Below, in pieces: positions 1 to 9,390 of a DNA stretch of 64,000 nucleotides; within the stretch, counting starts at the first letter, position 1; each line of letters opens with the position of its first letter. The translations under genes were made by a program, and so were the position numbers. This stretch comes from Cuneatibacter sp. NSJ-177 (GTDB lineage: Bacteria > Bacillota > Clostridia > Lachnospirales > Lachnospiraceae): NCBI RefSeq assembly GCF_022867805.1, contig NZ_JALIFO010000001.1, positions 124,001-188,000 on the forward strand. The letters run 5' to 3'. A model generated the notes under the pieces. It was given only the letters and a program-made list of their open reading frames with translations. It was not told the origin of the DNA and did not search any database.

Positions 1-1172
1 GCGAAAAACGAGGCGATCATACGATTTTTTACCGCCAGGTCCAACTGGTCCTCCGGCAGCAGCTGAGCGTGGATGATGACCGGGCGGATATCCGGGGAAC
101 TGAGGAGTTCCTTTTTTACCTTGTCATAGGTGGTAATGTATTGCAGGCTGGCCGCGTCGCCGTTGCAGTGGGCCAAGAGCTGCATGTTGTCCGTAAGGGC
201 TTTGCGAATGCGGAACTCGATCTCTTCATCGGTCAATGTAGGATATCCGCAGTAGCCGTCCGCTGCATTTTGGTACGGATGAAGCATCCAGGCCGTCCGG
301 CTCTGGGGGGAGCCGTCCAGGAAAATCTTGTAGCCGCCGATCTTAAAGCGATCCTGGTACTGCCGGATATGACCGGGAAATTCGGCAATAAGCGAGTCGC
401 TTTCCGCAATATCCAGATAGCCGGCCACATCCAGGCGAAGCAGGTGAGAGCGGCAAAGCGTCTCATAGAAAGGCCCTAACTGCTTCACCATCATCCCTTC
501 CTGAATTGTAGTGATTCCGTAGCTCATGTATTTATCTTGGGCTTTTTGATAAGCGCCCATCAGTTTTTTGGGGGAAGGCATGGGGATCTTGTCCTGGTAC
601 TGGATCAGGGCGTTTTCCTCCACGTAGCCGGTGAGTTCCCCGTTTTTTACTTCGATTTTTCCTCCGGCCGGGGAAGGCGTTTGGGCGGTAATCCCTAAGA
701 GCCTCAGGGCCGCGCTGTTGAACACGCCGGTATGGCCGGACTGGTGCTGGAGCAGGAGGGGATGGTTTGGCGCGGCGGTGTCCAGGACCTCTTTATGGGG
801 CGGCCGTTTTTCCGCCAGGTTATTGTGGTCGTATCCTTTGGCCAGAACCCATTGGCCCTCCGGAATCTGATTTTCCTCTATAAATTCCCGGATCTTTTCT
901 GTGATTTCTTCAAAGCTGACCACTTCGTCCAGCGGAACCTGCAGAAAGGAATTGGCAAAGCCGGAAAAGTGACTGTGCGGGTCGAGAAAAGCGGGCAGCA
1001 TCGTGCGTCCGTCCAGATCGATTTTTTGACAAGCCGGGCCAGCCTGAAGTTTCAACTCCTCCCGTTCTCCCACAGCGAGAATTCGTCCGTCTTCCGTTAA
1101 AACCGCCTCGGCGGAAGGGAAAGCGTCTTCCATCGTAAGGATCGGACCTCCAAAATAAAGCTTTTGCATCAT
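1..1172 (-). CDS. YtcJ-like amidohydrolase (Amidohydro_3), 3' end cut by window edge
   Basis: The minus-strand frame is open from an ATG at 1172 (preceded by GGAGAAAGGAAC) to the window edge, about 390 codons, so the C-terminus is missing. The N-terminus (MMQKLYFGGPILTMED) is the usual beta-strand entry of the amidohydrolase superfamily. Near residue 70 is DPHSHF, giving the HxH metal pair; later come DGSPQSRTAWM and AHCNGDAA, both typical of the YtcJ/Amidohydro_3 group of metal-dependent hydrolases that act on amide or N-acyl bonds. Substrate is not predictable. There is no signal peptide, so it is probably cytosolic. It lies 48 nt behind the MATE gene on the same strand and could be co-transcribed with it. 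An ATG three bases further in is an equally possible start. Confidence 0.85.
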   Translation of the reverse strand, partial: MMQKLYFGGPILTMEDAFPSAEAVLTEDGRILAVGEREELKLQAGPACQKIDLDGRTMLPAFLDPHSHFSGFANSFLQVPLDEVVSFEEITEKIREFIEENQIPEGQWVLAKGYDHNNLAEKRPPHKEVLDTAAPNHPLLLQHQSGHTGVFNSAALRLLGITAQTPSPAGGKIEVKNGELTGYVEENALIQYQDKIPMPSPKKLMGAYQKAQDKYMSYGITTIQEGMMVKQLGPFYETLCRSHLLRLDVAGYLDIAESDSLIAEFPGHIRQYQDRFKIGGYKIFLDGSPQSRTAWMLHPYQNAADGYCGYPTLTDEEIEFRIRKALTDNMQLLAHCNGDAASLQYITTYDKVKKELLSSPDIRPVIIHAQLLPEDQLDLAVKNRMIASFF

Positions 1173-1185
1173 TGTGTTCCTTTCT

Positions 1186-1207
1186 CCGCCGGTATAAAAT
1201 CCGGCGG
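1186..1207 (-). other. GC-rich hairpin between MATE and amidohydrolase genes
   Basis: CCGCCGG (1186-1192) and CCGGCGG (1201-1207) are perfect 7-bp inverted repeats with an 8-nt AT loop, lying between the MATE stop and the amidohydrolase ribosome site. There is no T-run after the stem on the minus strand, so an mRNA-stabilising or attenuating stem is more likely than a full terminator. Confidence 0.45.
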
Positions 1208-1220
1208 TACCAATTTTGAC

Positions 1221-2579
1221 TTATTTTACAGCGGTTTCTCCGTCCTCCCTCATTTTCCGCAGTTCACTGGCGGCAAGGGGCAGCGCCAGGCAGGCGGTGA
1301 AGAAATCCGAGACCGGCTGTGCGATTTGAATGCCGGTCAATCCCAGCAGATGGGGCAGGAGTAAGATCGCGGGTAGGAAAAAAATCCCCTGACGGGAGGC
1401 TGCCATGATCGTTGCCTTTGTTGTCTTTCGAATTGCCTGCAGCATCATGCTGCTGATCGTGTATAGAGACATCAGAGGGAAAACGACAGCCTGCATCCGC
1501 AGTGCCTTTGCGCCGATCTCAATGACCTCAGGATCCGTCTTCCGAAACAGAGAAATAATCTCCGGAGCAAACCCAAAACCAAGAACCGCCAGCACACAGA
1601 GAAAGCCTACAGAGGTGCGCACGCAGAACCAGTAGCCCTGGCGCACCCTGCGGTACAGTTTGGCTCCATAATTGAAACCGCAGACCGGCTGAAAGCCCTG
1701 CCCAAAGCCGATCAGGGCAGAGAAGGCAAAGGCGAATACCCGGTTGACGATGGACATGGCCGCGATCGCCGCGTCGCCGTAGAGGCCGGCCATATGGTTC
1801 AGGCTCAAAGTGGCGATGCTGTTCAGTCCCTGGCGGCAGAGGGACGGGAATCCCGCCTGCACCATCTCTCTGACATAGTAAAAACTAGGTTTCAGGTTCC
1901 GGATGCGGACCGCAATGCAGCCGTCCCGGTAAGTGCCGGAGACCAGCAGGATAAAACCGAGGAACTGGCTGATGATCGTGGCCAGCGCCGCCCCGCCGAC
2001 GCCCATGTCCAGCACGAAGATAAAGATCGGGTCAAGGACAATGTTGAGGAGTCCGCCGGAAGCAATGCCGATCATGGCGTAGAACGCGCTGCCCTGAAAG
2101 CGGAGCTGGTTGTTCAAAGCAAAGGAGGCGGTCATATAAGGGGCTCCGATCAGGATAAAGCGCAGGTAATCTTTGGCATAGGGGAGGATCGTATCCGTGG
2201 AGCCCAAAAGCAGGGCCAGGGGTTCCAGGAAAAGCAGGCCGAGAATCATAATCAAAAAGCCGCAGCCCAGGGCGGAGAAAAAGCCGAGGGCAGCCATTTG
2301 GGACGCCTCCTCGACCTTGTGCTGTCCTAACCGGCGGGACATGAAATTCCCGGAGCCTTGGCCGAAGAAAAAGCCAAAGGCTTGAAGGATCGCCATCAGG
2401 GAAAAGACGATGCCAACGGCCCCGGTGGAACTGGTGTCAATCTTTCCGACGAAATACGTATCCGCCATGTTGTAAAAGTTGGTGACCAGCATACTGATGA
2501 TGGTCGGAACCGCCATCTTGCAGATCAGGCGGGGGACCGGGGTGGTGGTCATATAGGTGAATTTTTCTTCGTGTGTCAT
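1221..2579 (-). CDS. MATE family multidrug/Na+ efflux transporter
   Basis: The 452-residue polytopic membrane protein has the MATE opening TPVPRLICKMAVPTIISMLVTNFYNMADTYFVG in shortened view (residues 11-45: two-fold MATE repeat start with N-Y/N-D in helix 1). Around twelve hydrophobic segments follow, in two homologous halves, and FGQGFQPVCGFNYGA near residue 290 is the start of the second half. MATE proteins export cationic drugs or metabolites using Na+ or H+ gradients. The length is normal. The start at 2579 has AAGGAG nine bases upstream. A TATAAT hexamer on the minus strand (2632-2637) could be its -10 box, but no convincing -35 is seen. The gene precedes the amidohydrolase on the same strand. 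Confidence 0.93.
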   Translation of the reverse strand: MTHEEKFTYMTTTPVPRLICKMAVPTIISMLVTNFYNMADTYFVGKIDTSSTGAVGIVFSLMAILQAFGFFFGQGSGNFMSRRLGQHKVEEASQMAALGFFSALGCGFLIMILGLLFLEPLALLLGSTDTILPYAKDYLRFILIGAPYMTASFALNNQLRFQGSAFYAMIGIASGGLLNIVLDPIFIFVLDMGVGGAALATIISQFLGFILLVSGTYRDGCIAVRIRNLKPSFYYVREMVQAGFPSLCRQGLNSIATLSLNHMAGLYGDAAIAAMSIVNRVFAFAFSALIGFGQGFQPVCGFNYGAKLYRRVRQGYWFCVRTSVGFLCVLAVLGFGFAPEIISLFRKTDPEVIEIGAKALRMQAVVFPLMSLYTISSMMLQAIRKTTKATIMAASRQGIFFLPAILLLPHLLGLTGIQIAQPVSDFFTACLALPLAASELRKMREDGETAVK

Positions 2580-2699
2580 GGGATCAGCTCCTTGGAGGGA
2601 TCTTTGGAATTGGTGAAACGCTTTATGAGATATTATACAATAGGTGGCGGGGGATTGCCAGGGGGGAATGGGGAAAGATGGGCGAGGAAGTTCCTACTG

Positions 2700-3020
2700 T
2701 ACGTTTATTTGGAAACGTCTGGACATGTAAAACGTTTTCTGCATTTTCTGGATTCAGCCGCGGACTCCGTGTCTGATGACGAGCTGCTGGTAAAGATGAA
2801 TCTCGAACTAGAAAAAGTTCGTAATAATGAAGAGTGGAGGCGGGAATATATGACATTATTGATGGAATTAAATGAACGGGAAGCTCGTGGCCTGGAAAGG
2901 GGCAGAAGAGAAGCCATAATCAAAATGCTGAAAAACGGCCTCACGCCGGAGCAAGTGTCAAAAATTATGGAAATTCCGCTGGAAGCCATTGAAAAATTAT
3001 CCACCCAGGAAACCACCTAA
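2700..3020 (+). pseudogene. 3' remnant of an Rpn family (PD-(D/E)XK nuclease / putative transposase) gene
   Basis: Only the C-terminal part of a protein is readable: SDDELLVKMNLELEK, then NNEEWRREYMTLLMELNERE, then ARGLERGRREAIIKMLKNG and a final TPEQVSKIMEIPLEAI. This is the characteristic tail of Rpn-type recombination-promoting nuclease or PD-(D/E)XK 'transposase' proteins common in Clostridia: a charged helix, a GRREAI linker and a small HTH-like end. The nuclease core that should precede it (about 200 residues) is absent. The frame instead runs back into the MATE promoter region, where the encoded residues look non-coding. No start with a ribosome site is evident. I read this as a decayed remnant; the left boundary is approximate. 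Confidence 0.7.
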
Positions 3021-3088
3021 ATCCAGGGATATTTCTCTTTCTTTCGGCAAAAATAAATTTGAATTCACAATCAAAAGTCGAAGCGTAA

Positions 3089-3129
3089 GCTGCTGCATCG
3101 ATCCAATGAATTTCCGTCGATGCAGCAGC
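3089..3129 (+). terminator. 13-bp perfect hairpin between the Rpn remnant and ftsH
   Basis: GCTGCTGCATCGA (3089-3101) and TCGATGCAGCAGC (3117-3129) are exact inverted repeats with a 15-nt loop, followed by AATTTTC. The T-run is short, so this may be a weak terminator for the remnant or a leftover repeat. The rest of 3021-3347 is AT-rich and non-coding; it contains the ftsH promoter. Confidence 0.55.
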
Positions 3130-3250
3130 AATTTTCATGTCTGGAAGCAAAGCCAGACACTGAGCCACCGGTTATTCTTCGAAAATCCCATACTTCCGCC
3201 CTTCTACATAAAAAACATAAAAATTTTACGAAATATTCCAAATCTTCTTA

Positions 3251-3279
3251 TTGCTTTATTTCCAAACGAAACCTATAAT
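3251..3279 (+). promoter_or_regulatory. sigma-A promoter of ftsH
   Basis: TTGCTT (3251-3256), a 17-nt spacer, then a perfect TATAAT (3274-3279), about 70 nt before the ftsH start. This is a near-consensus housekeeping promoter in an otherwise empty AT-rich interval. Confidence 0.8.
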
Positions 3280-3347
3280 GGATAGTGCGTAACTTTACGC
3301 TTCCGCTGGGGCAGCGGATACATAAGTGGATTTGAAGGAGATATTGA

Positions 3348-5420
3348 ATGGAACCAAATCGAAATAATCCGCAGAACGATAACGGGAAGCGGAATCAAAA
3401 TTTTATGGCGATGGCGGCATTGGGAATGGTGGTTCTGTTTGTGATGACCATCCTGACCCGTTCGCTGGGCGGAGGGCAGTCGCAGGAGATTACCTATCCG
3501 GAATTTGAAAAGCTGGTCGAGACCCGCGAAGTCGTGGAAGTGGTGATGGATGAGTACTACAACAAGGTAAGCATCACCGTAAAATCCGAGGATGGGAATA
3601 CCGAAGAAAAATACTACACCGCGATCGTATCCAACAAGGAACTGAAGCAGCTGTTTGAAGATCACGGAATCGAGAACTACAAAGGAACCATCTTGGAGCG
3701 GACTTCCTGGCTGATGGAGATTCTGATCTATATCATCCCGGTGTTCCTGATTCTCATTATCTTCAACGTGATGATGCGTAAAGGCGGCGGCGGTGGGATC
3801 ATGGGCGTCGGCAAGAGCAACGCCAAGGTCTATATGCAGCGGGAAACCGGCGTCACCTTCAAAGACGTTGCCGGACAGGACGAAGCCGAAGAATCCCTGG
3901 TGGAGATTGTGGATTTCCTGCATAATCCCGGAAAGTACACGGCCATTGGTGCGAAGCTTCCGAAGGGCGCTCTCTTAGTGGGCCCGCCCGGAACCGGTAA
4001 AACGCTGCTGGCGAAGGCCGTGGCCGGGGAAGCGCGCGTTCCGTTCTTCTCCCTGGCAGGCTCTGATTTTGTGGAAATGTTTGTCGGCGTCGGCGCGTCC
4101 CGTGTCCGCGACCTCTTTAAGCAGGCCCAGCAGCAAGCGCCGTGCATTATATTCATCGATGAGATCGACGCCATCGGAAAGAGCCGTGACACCCGTTTCG
4201 GCGGAAACGACGAGCGGGAGCAGACGCTGAACCAGCTGTTAGCTGAGATGGACGGTTTTGATTCGTCCAAGGGCGTCTTTATTCTGGCTGCCACCAACCG
4301 GCCGGAGGTGCTGGACCCCGCGCTGCTCCGTCCGGGCCGTCTGGACCGCCGGATCATCGTGGATAAACCGGATTTAAAGGGCCGTCTGGCCGTTTTAAAA
4401 GTTCACTCGAAAAATGTGCTGATGGACGATACGGTGGATCTGGAGTCCATTGCCATGGCGACTTCCGGTGCCGTAGGTTCGGACCTTGCCAATATGATCA
4501 ACGAGGCGGCGATCCTGGCCGTCAAACAGGGACGCCGGGCTGTCAGCCAGGCAGATCTCTTCGAGTCGGTGGAGGTTGTGATCGCCGGTAAGGAGAAGAA
4601 GGACCGGATCATGAATGCCCAGGAGAAAAAGATGGTGGCCTACCACGAGGTCGGCCATGCCCTGGCGGCTGCCCTCCAGAAGAACACGGAGCCGGTGCAG
4701 AAGATTACCATTGTGCCCCGTACCATGGGTTCCCTCGGCTATGTCATGCAGACTCCGGAGGAAGAAAAGTTCCTGATGACCAAGGTGGAGCTGGAAGCCG
4801 AATTGATCACGCTTTTGGCCGGCCGCGCAACCGAAGAAATTTTCTTTGAATCGGTTTCCACCGGCGCGTCCAACGATATTGAAAAAGCGACCAAAGTGGC
4901 CCGCGCCATGGTGACTCGTTTCGGCATGAGCGAGGAATTCGGCCTGATGGGACTGGAAACCATTGAAGGTCAGTACCTGGACGGACGCTCGGTTCTCAAC
5001 TGCGGGGATAACACCGCAGCTCAGGTGGACGGAGTCGTCAAGGTGATGTTGAAAGAAGCCTACGAAAAAGCAAAGGTCATTATCAATGAAAACAAAGAGG
5101 CTTTGGAAAAGATCGCGGCCTTCCTGATCGAAAAAGAGACGATCACCGGCAAGGAGTTTATGAAGATTCTGCGGGAGGTAAAGGGAGAGTCCTTGGAAGA
5201 AAAAGGAGATAACCATGTCTCTCTGAGAAAGGAAGATCCCAAGGCGCCTTTGCAGATTTCCCCGAAGGTATCGCTGACGGAGCCGCTCTACACTTCCGCG
5301 GAGGTAAAGCGGATCGTAAAGCGCGAGGTTCTTCGCCGGAGAGCCCGGAGCGGCCGGAAAGCCAACGCTCCCAAGCCCCGCCAGGCGAGAATGAAACGCC
5401 CCGGCGGAAAACGGAATTAA
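3348..5420 (+). CDS. ftsH: ATP-dependent zinc metalloprotease FtsH
   Basis: The 690-residue membrane AAA+ protease degrades misfolded membrane proteins and short-lived regulators. A membrane segment lies at residues 18-40, an extracytoplasmic domain follows, and a second segment lies at 121-143 with a glycine-rich linker after it. Walker A is GPPGTGKT (212-219) and Walker B is CIIFIDEID (266-274). The second region of homology includes [17 protein letters not shown]. The zinc site is HEVGH (433-437), a conservative change from the usual HEAGH. A basic C-terminal extension (about residues 650-690, rich in R/K/P) follows the protease domain and is not part of the core family. The ATG at 3348 has AAGGAG seven bases upstream. 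It is probably monocistronic: it has its own promoter and a hairpin follows. Confidence 0.97.
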   Translation: MEPNRNNPQNDNGKRNQNFMAMAALGMVVLFVMTILTRSLGGGQSQEITYPEFEKLVETREVVEVVMDEYYNKVSITVKSEDGNTEEKYYTAIVSNKELKQLFEDHGIENYKGTILERTSWLMEILIYIIPVFLILIIFNVMMRKGGGGGIMGVGKSNAKVYMQRETGVTFKDVAGQDEAEESLVEIVDFLHNPGKYTAIGAKLPKGALLVGPPGTGKTLLAKAVAGEARVPFFSLAGSDFVEMFVGVGASRVRDLFKQAQQQAPCIIFIDEIDAIGKSRDTRFGGNDEREQTLNQLLAEMDGFDSSKGVFILAATNRPEVLDPALLRPGRLDRRIIVDKPDLKGRLAVLKVHSKNVLMDDTVDLESIAMATSGAVGSDLANMINEAAILAVKQGRRAVSQADLFESVEVVIAGKEKKDRIMNAQEKKMVAYHEVGHALAAALQKNTEPVQKITIVPRTMGSLGYVMQTPEEEKFLMTKVELEAELITLLAGRATEEIFFESVSTGASNDIEKATKVARAMVTRFGMSEEFGLMGLETIEGQYLDGRSVLNCGDNTAAQVDGVVKVMLKEAYEKAKVIINENKEALEKIAAFLIEKETITGKEFMKILREVKGESLEEKGDNHVSLRKEDPKAPLQISPKVSLTEPLYTSAEVKRIVKREVLRRRARSGRKANAPKPRQARMKRPGGKRN

Positions 5421-5437
5421 TCACAGTGAAACACCAC

Positions 5438-5470
5438 CAGCCTTCGATAGGGATTCCTTACCGGAGGCTG
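5438..5470 (+). terminator. stem-loop after ftsH
   Basis: CAGCCTTCG (5438-5446) pairs with CGGAGGCTG (5462-5470), with one T/G mismatch or bulge, followed by ATTTTA. It probably ends or attenuates ftsH transcription before uvrC. The weak T-tract makes read-through plausible. Confidence 0.5.
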
Positions 5471-5555
5471 ATTTTACGATGAGACGCAGCAAGGTGGTTT
5501 ACGGGCAGTCCCTGCCATTGGTACCAAGCTGAGCCGACTAGGAGGAGAGGATCCT

Positions 5556-7433
5556 ATGTTTGATCTGAAAGAGGAGCTGAAAAAGCTGCCGGATAAACCG
5601 GGCGTCTATCTGATGCACGACAAAGGCGACCACATCATCTATGTGGGCAAGGCGGTGAATCTGAAAAACCGGGTCCGGCAGTATTTCCAGAACGGCGGGA
5701 ACAAATCGCCGAAAATTTTGCGCATGGTCAGCCAGATCGCCTGGTTTGAATTTATCGTCACGGATTCCGAGACCGAGGCCCTTGTGCTGGAATGTAATCT
5801 GATCAAAGAGCATCATCCCAAATATAATACCATGCTGACCGACGACAAGGGATATCCCTTTATCCGGGTCACTGTGGAGGAGGCATATCCCAGAATCCTG
5901 ATCGCCCGGACCATGAAAAAGGACAAATCCAAATATTACGGCCCGTATACCGATGTCGGCGCGGTCAAGGACAGCATCCGCCTGGTACAAAAGCTCTATA
6001 AGATCCGCACGTGCCGGAGAAATCTCCCTGCCGATACCGGGAAAGAACGGCCGTGCCTGAATTACCATATCCATCAATGCGATGCTCCGTGCCAGGGCTA
6101 TATCAGTGAAGAAGAATACCGGGAGGCCATTGACAAGGCCCAGGAGTTTCTGAAGGGAAATTATGGGCCGGTACAAAAGCATCTGAGAGCCAAGATGCAG
6201 GAGGCGTCGGATGCCTTGGATTTTGAAAACGCAATGATGTACCGGGAACTCTTATTCAGCGTCCAGCGGACCGAGCAGCAGCAGAAAGTGACCGACAGCG
6301 GCCAGGAGAATCGGGATATCGTGGCTCTTGCCATGGAAGGTGAGGACGCGATCGTCCAGGTGTTCTTTATCCGGGAAGGCCGTCTGATCGGCCGCGAGCA
6401 TTTTCACGTCAAAGTGGCGGAAGGGGATGAGAAAAGCCAGGTGGTATCTGACTTTGTCAAACAGTTTTACTCCGGAACGCCTTTCTTTCCGCGGGAAATC
6501 TTTGTGCCGGAGGAGCTGCCCGACGGCGGGCTGATCGAGCGGTGGCTCAGCGCCAAAAGCGGACATAAGATTTCGCTGGTCGTCCCCAAGCGAGGGGAAA
6601 AACACCAGTTGGTGGAGTTGGCGGAGAAAAATGCGAAGCTGATCCTGACCCAGGACCGGGAGAAGGTAAAGCGGGAAGAGGCTCGCACCATGGGCGCGGT
6701 CCATCAGTTGGAGACACTGCTGGGCAGGGAAGGACTTCACCGGATGGAGGCCTTTGACATTTCCAATATCAGTGGATTCGAGTCGGTCGGATCCATGGTA
6801 GTCTATGAAAACGGCCGTCCGAAGCGGAACGATTACCGGAAATTTAAGATTCAGTGGGTTAAGGGGGCCAACGACTACGCCTCGATGGAGGAGGTACTGA
6901 CCCGGCGTTTTTCTCACGGGCTGGAAGAGGTGAAGATGCTTCGGGAAAAGGGGATGGAGGAGGACTACGGCAGTTTCAGCCAGTTCCCGGATCTGCTTTT
7001 GATGGACGGCGGCCGCGGCCAGGTCAATGTGGCGGAGCGGGTGCTGCGAGGCCTGGGGCTATCCATTCCGGTCTGCGGAATGGTAAAGGATGAGAATCAC
7101 CGGACGAGAGGACTCTACTTTGAAAATAAGGAGCTGCCTTTGGACCATCATTCGGAGGCGTTCCAGCTGATCACGCGGATTCAGGACGAAGCCCACCGGT
7201 TTGCGATTACGTTCCACCGGGCCCGCCGCGGCAAGGCTCAGATTCATTCCATTCTGGATGATATCGACGGGGTTGGACCGGTCCGGCGGAAAGCTTTGAT
7301 GAGGGAATTCAAAACCATTGATGCTATGAAAGCGGCCAGCGTCGACGATATCGCGGCCCTGCCAGAGATGAACCGGGGCGTGGCAGAGATGGTGTACGCG
7401 TTCTTCCATGATGGGGAAGTTCCGTTGAAGTAG
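5556..7433 (+). CDS. uvrC: excinuclease ABC subunit C
   Basis: This is the nuclease subunit of UvrABC nucleotide-excision repair, which cuts both sides of a bulky DNA lesion. The GIY-YIG domain is N-terminal (residues 12-90: KPGVYLMHD, then [18 protein letters not shown]). A UVR motif that contacts UvrB lies near residues 205-230 ([12 protein letters not shown]). The RNase-H-like 3'-incision domain lies about 380-540 ([18 protein letters not shown]). A tandem helix-hairpin-helix ends the protein ([13 protein letters not shown]). The 625-residue length is normal. The ATG has a strong TAGGAGG 11 bases upstream. The hprK promoter overlaps the 3' end. Confidence 0.97.
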   Translation: MFDLKEELKKLPDKPGVYLMHDKGDHIIYVGKAVNLKNRVRQYFQNGGNKSPKILRMVSQIAWFEFIVTDSETEALVLECNLIKEHHPKYNTMLTDDKGYPFIRVTVEEAYPRILIARTMKKDKSKYYGPYTDVGAVKDSIRLVQKLYKIRTCRRNLPADTGKERPCLNYHIHQCDAPCQGYISEEEYREAIDKAQEFLKGNYGPVQKHLRAKMQEASDALDFENAMMYRELLFSVQRTEQQQKVTDSGQENRDIVALAMEGEDAIVQVFFIREGRLIGREHFHVKVAEGDEKSQVVSDFVKQFYSGTPFFPREIFVPEELPDGGLIERWLSAKSGHKISLVVPKRGEKHQLVELAEKNAKLILTQDREKVKREEARTMGAVHQLETLLGREGLHRMEAFDISNISGFESVGSMVVYENGRPKRNDYRKFKIQWVKGANDYASMEEVLTRRFSHGLEEVKMLREKGMEEDYGSFSQFPDLLLMDGGRGQVNVAERVLRGLGLSIPVCGMVKDENHRTRGLYFENKELPLDHHSEAFQLITRIQDEAHRFAITFHRARRGKAQIHSILDDIDGVGPVRRKALMREFKTIDAMKAASVDDIAALPEMNRGVAEMVYAFFHDGEVPLK

Positions 7434-7453
7434 CGGAAATTTTGTGCTATACT
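7425..7453 (+). promoter_or_regulatory. sigma-A promoter of hprK-murB-whiA
   Basis: TTGAAG (7425-7430), a 17-nt spacer and TATACT (7448-7453). It overlaps the last codons of uvrC and lies about 90 nt before hprK, giving the hprK-murB-whiA unit its own start. Confidence 0.7.
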
Positions 7454-7541
7454 ATTCACGAAACGGATCAGAGCCCGGCAGCGGAATCAAAGATTTGCCG
7501 GAGGCAATTCCACAAATTATAATATCGCAGGAGGAAGCGCG

Positions 7542-8471
7542 ATGGATCAAATCAGTGTCGGACAGTTGGCGCGGGCAATGAATTTGGTGAACTTGACACC
7601 GGAGATCGATTTGGACAGCCAGATGTTGAAGGCAGAAGGGATCATCAACCGGCCGGCTTTGCAGATTGCCGGCTTTTTTGAACATTTTGATTACTGCCGG
7701 GTACAGTTGATTGGAAATGTGGAGATGGCATATCTGGAGACCATTACCCCGGAGCGGAAGGCTGAAATTTTCCGGAAGATGTTCGGCTTTGCAATCCCCT
7801 GCATGGTTTTCTGCCGCGGTCATATACCGGACGATATTATTCTGGACGCGGCGAGAAAAGCGGAGATCCCGATTCTTACCAGCAAGCGGGTAACAGCTGA
7901 TCTGTATGCGCGGATCCTGCACTATGTCCAGGAAAAAACCGCCCCTACTATGGTGATGCACGGCGTTCTGATCGATGTATTCGGGGAGGGCGTTTTGATC
8001 ATCGGCGAGAGCGGGATCGGAAAAAGCGAGGCAGCGCTGGAGCTGATCAAGCGAGGTCACCGGCTGGTTGCCGACGACGCGGTGGAGCTCCGCCGGTTCA
8101 ATGAGGAGCGGCTGATCGGTTCGGCTCCGGAGGTGACCCGCCATTTTATTGAGCTCCGGGGGATTGGGATCATTGATGTGAAGACCCTGTTCGGCGTGGA
8201 GAGCGTGAAGGACGAGCAGGATGTGGACATGGTGATCCGCCTGGAGGAGTGGGACCGGGCGAAGACCTACGACCGCCTGGGAACCAATGAAGAATACGTG
8301 GAATATCTGGGAAATAAAATCATATGCTATTCCATCCCGGTGCGCCCTGGACGGAATGTAGCCGTGATCGTTGAGTCGGCCGCGGTGAATTACCGCCAGA
8401 AAAAGATGGGATATGACGCCGTGGCGGAGCTGTACAAGCGGGTACAGAACAACATGCTGCGGAATCGATAG
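7542..8471 (+). CDS. hprK: HPr kinase/phosphorylase
   Basis: This enzyme phosphorylates and dephosphorylates Ser46 of the PTS protein HPr and so controls carbon catabolite repression through CcpA. The N-terminal domain (to about residue 130) is the HprK_N fold. The catalytic domain has the P-loop GESGIGKSE (155-163), RLVADDAVELRR after it, and the family signature LRGIGIIDV (205-213). The 309-residue length is standard. The ATG is preceded by AGGAGG. It is the first gene of a tight cluster, with murB starting 9 nt after its stop. Confidence 0.97.
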   Translation: MDQISVGQLARAMNLVNLTPEIDLDSQMLKAEGIINRPALQIAGFFEHFDYCRVQLIGNVEMAYLETITPERKAEIFRKMFGFAIPCMVFCRGHIPDDIILDAARKAEIPILTSKRVTADLYARILHYVQEKTAPTMVMHGVLIDVFGEGVLIIGESGIGKSEAALELIKRGHRLVADDAVELRRFNEERLIGSAPEVTRHFIELRGIGIIDVKTLFGVESVKDEQDVDMVIRLEEWDRAKTYDRLGTNEEYVEYLGNKIICYSIPVRPGRNVAVIVESAAVNYRQKKMGYDAVAELYKRVQNNMLRNR

Positions 8472-8480
8472 GAGAATATC

Positions 8481-9389
8481 ATGACAGACTGGTTGGAACA
8501 GTTGAGACAGGCGGCTCCGGGAGCCGTTTTTCTCAGGCAGGAGCCAATGAGCCGGCACACGACGTTTCAGGTGGGCGGGCCTGCCGAATGTTTTGCAGAA
8601 CCGCAGAATGCGGAGGAGCTGGCGGCCTTGATTCGCTGCTGCCGGGAAGGGAGCATCCCTTATTACATCATAGGGAAGGGGAGCAATCTGCTGATTGGCG
8701 ACAGGGGATACGCCGGGGTGATCCTCCATGTGGGTGCAGGCCTTGCCGCCTGTGAAATTGAACACGACCGGATTTACGCGGAGGCGGGAATTTCTCTGGC
8801 CCTTCTGGCGAAAAATGCCTGTGCGGCCGGCCTGACCGGATTGGAATTTGCCGCTGGCATTCCGGGTAGTCTTGGCGGAGCGGTGACGATGAATGCCGGA
8901 GCCTACGGCGGCGAGATGAAAGATGTGCTGACGGCGGTTCAGGTTGTGACAAGGGGGGGAGAGCTTTTCTGGCTGACGGCGGAGCAGATGCAGCTGGGCT
9001 ATCGGACCAGCGCGGTGATGAAAGAAGGGTACGCCGTAACTGCCGCTGAGTTCCAGCTGGCAGAAGGCGATGTGGAGAAAATCAAAGAGAAAATGGCGGA
9101 GCTGGCGGCGAGAAGACGGGAAAAACAGCCGTTGGAGTATCCCAGCGCCGGGAGTACCTTTAAACGGCCGGCCGGCTATTTTGCTGGCAAGCTGATCGAG
9201 GAGGCCGGTCTCCTCGGCTTTTCCGTGGGCGGCGCTCAGGTATCGGAAAAACACTGCGGTTTCGTGATCAACCGGGGCGGTGCAACCGCTGCGGATATTC
9301 TGGCTCTCTGTCAGGAGGTGGTCCGCCGGGTCAAAGAGAATTCCGGCGTGACGCTGGAGATGGAAGTCAGATGTCTGGGGGAGTTTTGA
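8481..9389 (+). CDS. murB: UDP-N-acetylenolpyruvoylglucosamine reductase
   Basis: MurB carries out the NADPH- and FAD-dependent reduction that makes UDP-MurNAc, the second committed step of peptidoglycan synthesis. FAD-binding motifs are HTTFQVGGPAE near the N-terminus, GKGSNLLIGDRGYAG, and the GIPGSLGGAVTMNAGAYGGE block. SAGSTFKRP near residue 225 carries the catalytic serine proton donor. The 302-residue, short type II form is usual in Firmicutes. It lies 9 nt after hprK and 1 nt before whiA, so it is certainly co-transcribed with them. Confidence 0.97.
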   Translation: MTDWLEQLRQAAPGAVFLRQEPMSRHTTFQVGGPAECFAEPQNAEELAALIRCCREGSIPYYIIGKGSNLLIGDRGYAGVILHVGAGLAACEIEHDRIYAEAGISLALLAKNACAAGLTGLEFAAGIPGSLGGAVTMNAGAYGGEMKDVLTAVQVVTRGGELFWLTAEQMQLGYRTSAVMKEGYAVTAAEFQLAEGDVEKIKEKMAELAARRREKQPLEYPSAGSTFKRPAGYFAGKLIEEAGLLGFSVGGAQVSEKHCGFVINRGGATAADILALCQEVVRRVKENSGVTLEMEVRCLGEF

Positions 9390-9390
9390 T

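Noticed and set aside
2358-2699. Coding start of the Rpn frame inside the MATE gene
   Set aside because: The frame overlaps the MATE gene in antisense and its encoded residues do not resemble the nuclease core; only the part from about 2700 matches the family.
4395-5216. Long antisense ORFs in ftsH, hprK/murB, the sheath and baseplate genes
   Set aside because: They mirror well-supported genes in GC-rich coding DNA, have no ribosome sites and match no family.
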